From NCBI GenBank assembly GCA_964649095.1, contig CAZYPH010000127.1, positions 1 to 6,314 of the forward strand: DNA of 6,314 bases. The letters run 5' to 3'. The stretch is from CAZYPH01 sp964649095 (GTDB lineage: Bacteria; Bdellovibrionota; UBA1018; UBA923). The position numbers were made by a program, and so were the translations under genes. Under the pieces are notes generated by a model that was not told the DNA's origin, did no database searches, and saw only the letters and a program-made list of their open reading frames with translations. The first letter of the stretch is position 1, and the number at the start of each line of letters is the position of its first letter. Positions 1 through 3,501 of the stretch are shown in pieces.

Positions 1-244
1 ATCTCAAAAAATCCATGAGCTCTTGTGGCGGGCCAGATCTGTCTTGGAAAGTTGTTGGACCACTACCTGTTAGTTGTCGTGAACATGGATTGATTAATTC
101 GGTGGTACTGTAAACCCAACCCCGCAATGGAAATTGGACGGCAGTGGCTTCACTGAATTCACTGTAAATGATTACTGAGATTAGAAGAAAGACCGCACGA
201 ACGCTTGTTTTGAGCCATCTTTTAGTGAATTGAATTGCATTCAT
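1..244 (-). CDS. Predicted secreted protein, N-terminal part only (cut by left window edge)
   Basis: The frame is open from an ATG at 244-242 to the left edge, giving 81 codons with no stop; the 3' end lies outside the window. The N-terminus looks like a Sec signal peptide: basic residues K8, R9, K12 and R16, a hydrophobic core at about residues 17-27 (VRAVFLLISVIIY), then a possible signal peptidase I site after ATA (residue 35). The remaining visible residues (VQFPLRGWVYSTTEL and on) contain one Cys (C54) and match no family I recognise. There is no Shine-Dalgarno upstream of the ATG, but a TATAAC hexamer lies at 259-254, 9 nt away. The gene is divergent from tatA across 203 bp. I infer a periplasmic or exported protein of unknown function. 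It has only weak support as a gene because just 81 codons are visible. Confidence 0.55.
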   Translation of the reverse strand, partial: MNAIQFTKRWLKTSVRAVFLLISVIIYSEFSEATAVQFPLRGWVYSTTELINPCSRQLTGSGPTTFQDRSGPPQELMDFLR

Positions 245-447
245 TGAGGTGGGGTTATAGCAGCTGTCCCGCCCCTTTGCAGCGAATATCTGTGATCAAG
301 GCTAATGTATTTAAATCTTAGTGATTTCTCGTGTTTAAGCTTTGTATTCTGCCTCCTGCCGCTAAAAGTATTTGTTGAGGTTGGGAGGCTGCAGGCCCAA
401 GAGACGATCCCCTTGTTCGCCCCCGGCACATCGGTTAGAGTGGGGGC
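245..447. promoter_or_regulatory. Divergent intergenic region between the secreted-protein gene and tatA
   Basis: This 203-bp spacer should hold both promoters of the divergent pair. On the minus strand TATAAC (259-254) is a good -10 match, with a weak -35 (CTGCAA, 282-277) at 17-nt spacing. On the plus strand TAGAGT (436-441) is a fair -10, with TTGTTC (413-418) 17 nt upstream. Both -10 candidates sit within 10 nt of their start codons. A short inverted repeat (GCCTCC near 350, GGAGGC near 384) is too small and too widely spaced to call a terminator. I see no credible gene in this spacer. Confidence 0.35.
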
Positions 448-768
448 ATGTTTGGATTATCGATTGAACACTTATTAATTTTTGGTGCGGTTTTATTAAT
501 TTTTGGTCCGAAAAAGTTGCCCGAGTTGGGCGCTAGTTTTGGACGTGCGGTGCGTAACTTCCGCGAAGGTTTGAATGGGCCGGTGTCGTCGGGCCATGTT
601 GAAGTCGAGCCCGCACCGGCCGCTAAAGTAGCTCGCGAGGCGGCTCCAAAAATTGCTCACGAAACCGTGGTGGTCGAGAGTGCTGTTGGGGCGAATTCTG
701 CCGTAAAAGCTACTGCACAGGCTACCGCTCAGGTTAATGACTCCGGGTCTCCATCCGCTACGGTCTAA
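448..768 (+). CDS. tatA: Twin-arginine translocase subunit, TatA/E family
   Basis: This 106-residue protein has the classic TatA layout: a short N-terminal transmembrane helix (about residues 4-19, LSIEHLLIFGAVLLIF), the hinge FGPKKLPELG (19-28), an amphipathic helix (about 29-43, with GRAVRNFREGLN), and an unstructured C-terminal tail. TatA oligomers line the Tat pathway's passage for folded proteins across the inner membrane, working with TatC and often TatB. The FGPKKLPELG hinge favours TatA over TatB, although E7 in the helix recalls the polar residue found at about this position in family members. The tail (50-106) is rich in Ala, Val and Glu and carries a tandem ATAQ-ATAQ repeat (709-732). 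No tatC or tatB is present here. The ATG has no AGGAG-type ribosome site, only a G-run directly before it. It is followed by a possible terminator hairpin at 790-833. Confidence 0.88.
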   Translation: MFGLSIEHLLIFGAVLLIFGPKKLPELGASFGRAVRNFREGLNGPVSSGHVEVEPAPAAKVAREAAPKIAHETVVVESAVGANSAVKATAQATAQVNDSGSPSATV

Positions 769-789
769 GTTTTCCCTTCTGTCGTTTAC

Positions 790-833
790 GCGCCGCATTT
801 ATTAATCTCGCTCATTCTTAATAGATGCGGTGT
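790..833 (+). terminator. Hairpin after tatA, possible terminator
   Basis: The core arms CCGCATTTATTAA (793-805) and TTAATAGATGCGG (818-830) pair over 13 positions, with a single G-U wobble and a 12-nt loop. The stem can extend to 790-833 with one more C-G and two more G-U pairs. It starts 22 bp after the tatA stop. The sequence following it (TTTAAATATATAAAATTT) is AT-rich but lacks a clean run of T, so termination may be partial. The arms are nearly symmetric, so the site could also act as an operator in the M20 gene promoter. Confidence 0.5.
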
Positions 834-862
834 TTAAATATATAAAATTTAATATATATAAT
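818..862 (+). promoter_or_regulatory. Probable promoter of the M20 peptidase gene
   Basis: Two sigma-70-like arrangements are visible. TTAATA (818-823) with TATAAA (841-846) has a 17-nt spacer; its -35 lies in the right arm of the preceding hairpin. A perfect TATAAT sits at 857-862, but its -35 (TTAAAT, 834-839) is poor, and it would give a leader of only about 13 nt. The whole 832-867 stretch is almost pure A/T. I cannot choose between the two by eye. Confidence 0.45.
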
Positions 863-868
863 TTTTTG

Positions 869-873
869 AAAGG
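869..873 (+). promoter_or_regulatory. Shine-Dalgarno site of the M20 peptidase gene
   Basis: AAAGG lies 8 nt before the ATG at 882. It is a moderate match to the anti-Shine-Dalgarno and supports that start codon. Confidence 0.55.
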
Positions 874-881
874 CAACATTT

Positions 882-2300
882 ATGTCGTCACCGCACGAAT
901 CCGCCCTGTCACATTACCGCAAAAATAAAGAGCACTATCTAGACGAACTCAAAACGTTAGTGCGTATTCCTAGTATAAGTTTTGATGGGTATCCGAAAGA
1001 GGCTGTCGTGGCCTCGGCCGAGGCTGTGGCTGGTTTGTGTCGTAAGATTGGTTTAGACAACGTCGAAGTGGTGACGTTAAAGCCCGGCACGCACCCCTAT
1101 GTTGTGGCGGAGTGGAATAAAGCCCCTGCTGGTGCCCCTACGTTGCTGTTATATGCGCATCATGATGTGCAGCCGATTGGTAATTTAGATTTGTGGAAGA
1201 CGCCTCCATTTGAACCCACGTTGGTCGATAACAGGCTTTTTGGGCGTGGCACGGCGGATGACAAAGCGGGCGTGCTCGTGCACCTCGCGACCATTGATAG
1301 TTATCTGCGCACACATGGTGCTCTGCCCGTAAATGTAAAATTGGTGATCGAAGGCGAAGAAGAAATTGGTTCTGAAATGCTGCCCGAATTTTTAGCCAAA
1401 TACCGATCCAAGTTAGATGCCGATGTTTTGGTATTAACGGACACGCAGAATTTTGACACCGGCCACCCGTCGTTAACGGTTTCGTTGCGTGGGCTTTGTA
1501 CGGTTGAAGTAGAAGTGCGTGGATTGCGCCAAAGTGTGCATTCGGGCATGTGGGGCGGACCAACGCCTGACGTCGCACAAGCGCTGTCAAAAATGTTAGC
1601 GTCTGTAACAGACTCTTATGGGCGCATTGCAATTCCAGAATTATGGCAGATGGTAGCGCCACTCACGTCGCGTGAGCGCGAAGCGATTGAGAGTCTGCCG
1701 TATTCGATGAGTGATTATCGCAAACAGGCTGGTCTTGTGCCGTCCGCGCAAGCGGTGCCGTGCCACCACGATCACAACGTCGTGCAGCCGTTGATGCAAA
1801 TGTGGCGCGAGCCATCGTTTTCGATCAATGCGTTTGAGGCGAGTAGTCGAAAAGCTTCGGCCAATATTATCAATGCGACGGCCTGGGCGCGTTTAGGGCT
1901 GCGTTTAGCGCCGGGGATGGATCCGGAAAAATCGATGGCCGTATTAAAAGCGCATCTGAAAAAACACCTGCCTTGGGGTCTTGAAATCGAATTTAAAAAT
2001 GAATCGATCGGCGGCGCTTGGAGCACGAATACCGATCACAAAGCCTTTGATGTCGCACTCGAAGCTTTAGAAAAAGGCTACGCCAAAAAAGCCTCGATGA
2101 TTGGTTGTGGTGGCTCTATTCCGTTTGTCGCGCCATTTTCAGAAGCGTTGGGTGGGATTCCAGCACTATTGATCGGTGTTGAAGACCCTTACACCAACGC
2201 ACACTCTGAAAATGAAAGTATGTCGATTAGCGATTTTCATGCTGCCATTGAGAGTATGATCTATTTTTACTCGATGGCTGCAGAGAAGCTTGGGCAGTAG
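882..2300 (+). CDS. M20-family metallopeptidase (dinuclear zinc dipeptidase, CNDP/PepV-like)
   Basis: This 472-residue protein is a normal length for the M20 dipeptidases that hydrolyse dipeptides or similar amides with two zinc ions, usually in the cytoplasm; no signal peptide is seen. The family residues are all present. YAHHDVQP gives zinc ligand H93 and D95. GRGTADDKAG gives bridging D126. EGEEEIGS gives catalytic base E160 and zinc ligand E161. LTDTQNF supplies D187, and NAHSEN near the C-terminus supplies H441. VHSGMWGG (H220) marks the inserted dimerisation ('lid') domain, roughly residues 200-330, whose His reaches the partner's active site in known structures. The assignments follow alignment by motif to carnosinase-type enzymes. 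The substrate cannot be told from sequence, and M20 also includes deacylases and carboxypeptidases. The gene has its own AT-rich promoter region and converges with the next gene over 24 bp. Confidence 0.92.
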   Translation: MSSPHESALSHYRKNKEHYLDELKTLVRIPSISFDGYPKEAVVASAEAVAGLCRKIGLDNVEVVTLKPGTHPYVVAEWNKAPAGAPTLLLYAHHDVQPIGNLDLWKTPPFEPTLVDNRLFGRGTADDKAGVLVHLATIDSYLRTHGALPVNVKLVIEGEEEIGSEMLPEFLAKYRSKLDADVLVLTDTQNFDTGHPSLTVSLRGLCTVEVEVRGLRQSVHSGMWGGPTPDVAQALSKMLASVTDSYGRIAIPELWQMVAPLTSREREAIESLPYSMSDYRKQAGLVPSAQAVPCHHDHNVVQPLMQMWREPSFSINAFEASSRKASANIINATAWARLGLRLAPGMDPEKSMAVLKAHLKKHLPWGLEIEFKNESIGGAWSTNTDHKAFDVALEALEKGYAKKASMIGCGGSIPFVAPFSEALGGIPALLIGVEDPYTNAHSENESMSISDFHAAIESMIYFYSMAAEKLGQ

Positions 2301-2324
2301 AGCCGGGAGACGCGAACGCCTGTC

Positions 2325-2636
2325 CTATGCAGCCCGTGGCAAGTACGCATCTTCGTCGCCTTCCACATCGGCCCGCCATAATTCGTATAGTGTCTTGCCG
2401 CTAGCGGTGCGTAACCAGCGGCTGGCGTGGTCGGGTGGCTCTTGTCCAAGGCATATCTCAGCGGCTTTGTGCACGGTGAGCACTTCTTTTTTACGTGTTA
2501 GTTTGTATTCGTTGTTCGGTTGTTTTGTAATTGTAAACGTTGCACTGGGGTCGCTTACAAAAAATAACGTCTCCTGGGGTTTCAGATAACCAGCGTGTAC
2601 TAGGTGTGTAAGATCGAATTTATTTTTTTTCGACAT
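2325..2636 (-). CDS. Small stand-alone RAMA-like domain protein
   Basis: This is a 103-residue soluble protein with a basic N-terminus (MSKKNK). LVHAGYLKPQETL (12-24) resembles the opening of the RAMA domain (restriction enzyme adenine methylase associated), whose pattern is roughly L-x-x-AG-L-x-PG-x-x-L. HKAAEICLG (56-64), the W at 74 and GKTLYELW (80-87) fit the later SPSAAA...W...GKTLxELR part. RAMA domains usually sit at the C-terminus of adenine methyltransferases such as CcrM or in other DNA-associated proteins, where they are thought to contact DNA. Here the domain fills the whole protein and no methyltransferase is visible. A strong AGGAG (2648-2644) lies 7 nt before the ATG. The protein ends 24 bp from the M20 stop, convergently. 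The family call rests on motif memory and could be wrong; DUF4357-type domains are the nearest alternative. Confidence 0.65.
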   Translation of the reverse strand: MSKKNKFDLTHLVHAGYLKPQETLFFVSDPSATFTITKQPNNEYKLTRKKEVLTVHKAAEICLGQEPPDHASRWLRTASGKTLYELWRADVEGDEDAYLPRAA

Positions 2637-2643
2637 GTATATT

Positions 2644-2648
2644 CTCCT
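2644..2648 (-). promoter_or_regulatory. Strong Shine-Dalgarno of the RAMA-like gene
   Basis: On the minus strand AGGAG precedes the ATG at 2636 by 7 nt, which is near-ideal spacing. It lies in the 32-bp gap after the 195-residue gene's stop, consistent with an operon. The same gap holds a T/A-rich stretch that could carry a separate -10. This site is the main reason for preferring this gene over the plus-strand frame that overlaps it. Confidence 0.75.
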
Positions 2649-2668
2649 ATATATAAAAAATTAAATAT

Positions 2669-3256
2669 TTAGAACCCTACTACTAAACCAACGCCACGGT
2701 TATTTGCAGACCATGACTCTAATGGTGTGCGCATGGCAGAACTATCAATGCAGTCGTTATAGTTTGAGCCTAGTAGGTTCGGTTCACTTGTGGTGCCTGC
2801 TGTGAGTTGGCCTGTTGGCTTTTGACAGAGACCAATGACAGCGGTTTTAACGTTCGATTTTGTGGCGGCTACTTGTGGCTGTTGTGTTTGATTGTTTAAG
2901 TATTTTTCTGGTGAAACACGACTCAGTTTATTAGCGACCATTTGTGAGCGTGCGCCCGAGAGCATGCTGGCCGGTTGGCGATTGGTTTTTCGGCTGGCGT
3001 AGAGGCCGGTTTCTTCTAGAGATTGCGGTCGAAGCGAATGCAGTGATTTTAATTTCTTTTTACGGATTATTCTCTGAGCGTCGTCGAGTTCGTTTTGTTT
3101 GAGCAGCTTTTGTTTCTTTAATTGAATTTGTTTTTCGGCCTTGAGTTTTTGAATGTGGTCATCGGCTTTGGTTGTTATTGAAAAAAATGCGGTGAAGGCA
3201 ATCAAGAGGAACGTGATGAGTGCTGTTTTGAATAGATTTGAATTGTAGATCTGCAT
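2669..3256 (-). CDS. Predicted secreted or membrane-anchored protein with Lys-rich coiled coil
   Basis: This 195-residue protein belongs to no family I recognise. The frame is open to an ATG at 3331, but I place the start at the ATG at 3256: it has GGAG (3269-3266) 9 nt upstream and puts a signal-like segment at the very N-terminus. Residues 9-28 (LFKTALITFLLIAFTAFFSI) are hydrophobic and are followed by TTKADD, a possible cleavage site after A31; without cleavage this would be a membrane anchor. Residues 34-72 are rich in Lys, Gln, Leu and Glu with heptad-like spacing (HIQKLKAEKQIQLKKQKLL), suggesting a short helix or coiled coil. A Ser/Gln/Asn-rich linker follows. The C-terminal part has two Cys (C144, C169) that could form a disulfide, and the chain ends GVGLVVGF with a terminal Phe. 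The RAMA-like gene follows 32 bp downstream. Confidence 0.7.
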   Translation of the reverse strand: MQIYNSNLFKTALITFLLIAFTAFFSITTKADDHIQKLKAEKQIQLKKQKLLKQNELDDAQRIIRKKKLKSLHSLRPQSLEETGLYASRKTNRQPASMLSGARSQMVANKLSRVSPEKYLNNQTQQPQVAATKSNVKTAVIGLCQKPTGQLTAGTTSEPNLLGSNYNDCIDSSAMRTPLESWSANNRGVGLVVGF

Positions 3257-3501
3257 GAAACCAATCTCCGACGTAAAAATGAAGCCAGTTTTCTGCCCTG
3301 TGTTCTGCATTGTCAGGTTGGCCTGAGGCAATACAGGTGGGCTACTGGTATGATGTTATGCAGTTTTATTAAAATTGAGGACTGTAACGATTTTTGCAGT
3401 TTGTGGTTGTAAATGTTTTCTATGATATTGTTATAATTATATATTTTTAATTCTTTATTTAAATTGTTTGGATTGTTTGAAATTTGTTTATTTTTTACAC
3501 A
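3257..3501. other. AT-rich spacer between the Kelch lipoprotein gene and the 195-residue gene
   Basis: The 3332-3501 part is much richer in A/T than the genes around it and holds no credible ORF. On the minus strand TATAAT (3441-3436) with TTTAAA (3463-3458) at 16-nt spacing is a possible promoter for the 195-residue gene; it would leave a leader of roughly 170 nt. Three imperfect 9-nt repeats occur at 3463-3489 (ATTGTTTGG, ATTGTTTGA, AATTTGTTT). I see no GC-rich hairpin with a T-tract after the Kelch gene, so no intrinsic terminator can be called. Confidence 0.4.
3266..3269 (-). promoter_or_regulatory. Shine-Dalgarno deciding the start of the 195-residue protein
   Basis: On the minus strand GGAGA lies 9 nt before the ATG at 3256. 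I see no comparable site before the longer start at 3331. A start at 3331 would also put 25 mostly polar residues ahead of the signal-like segment. Confidence 0.6.

Noticed and set aside
290..299. TGTGATCA as a CRP-like half site upstream of tatA
   Set aside because: Only one half-site is present, with no matching TCACA arm at the right spacing.
241..429. Minus-strand 62-codon frame from a GTG whose TGA overlaps the ATG at 244 (ATGA)
   Set aside because: The overlap looks like translational coupling, but there is no Shine-Dalgarno, the start is GTG, the peptide has no recognisable domain, and it fills a spacer that should hold the divergent promoters.
496..798. Minus-strand 100-codon frame opposite tatA
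   Set aside because: It is antisense to a well-supported TatA gene and its protein has no family character.
1138..1662. Minus-strand 174-codon frame within the M20 gene, plus shorter frames at 1301-1549 and 1772-2026
   Set aside because: All lie opposite a gene whose every catalytic motif is intact; the translations are low-complexity His/Ala/Arg/Leu-rich shadow sequence.
2303..2340. Possible hairpin GCCGGG / CCCGTGGC near the convergent stops
   Set aside because: It is a short stem with a bulge and no T-tract, and it extends into the RAMA-like coding sequence; too weak to call a terminator.
2290..2589. Plus-strand 99-codon frame overlapping the M20 end and antisense to the RAMA-like gene
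   Set aside because: The Ser/Arg-rich translation has no domain and no ribosome site of note, while the opposite strand has a strong AGGAG and a recognisable domain.
3257..3331. 25-residue N-terminal extension of the 195-residue protein (ATG at 3331)
   Set aside because: The internal ATG at 3256 has a GGAG site and a proper signal-like N-terminus; the extension is polar and would bury the signal.
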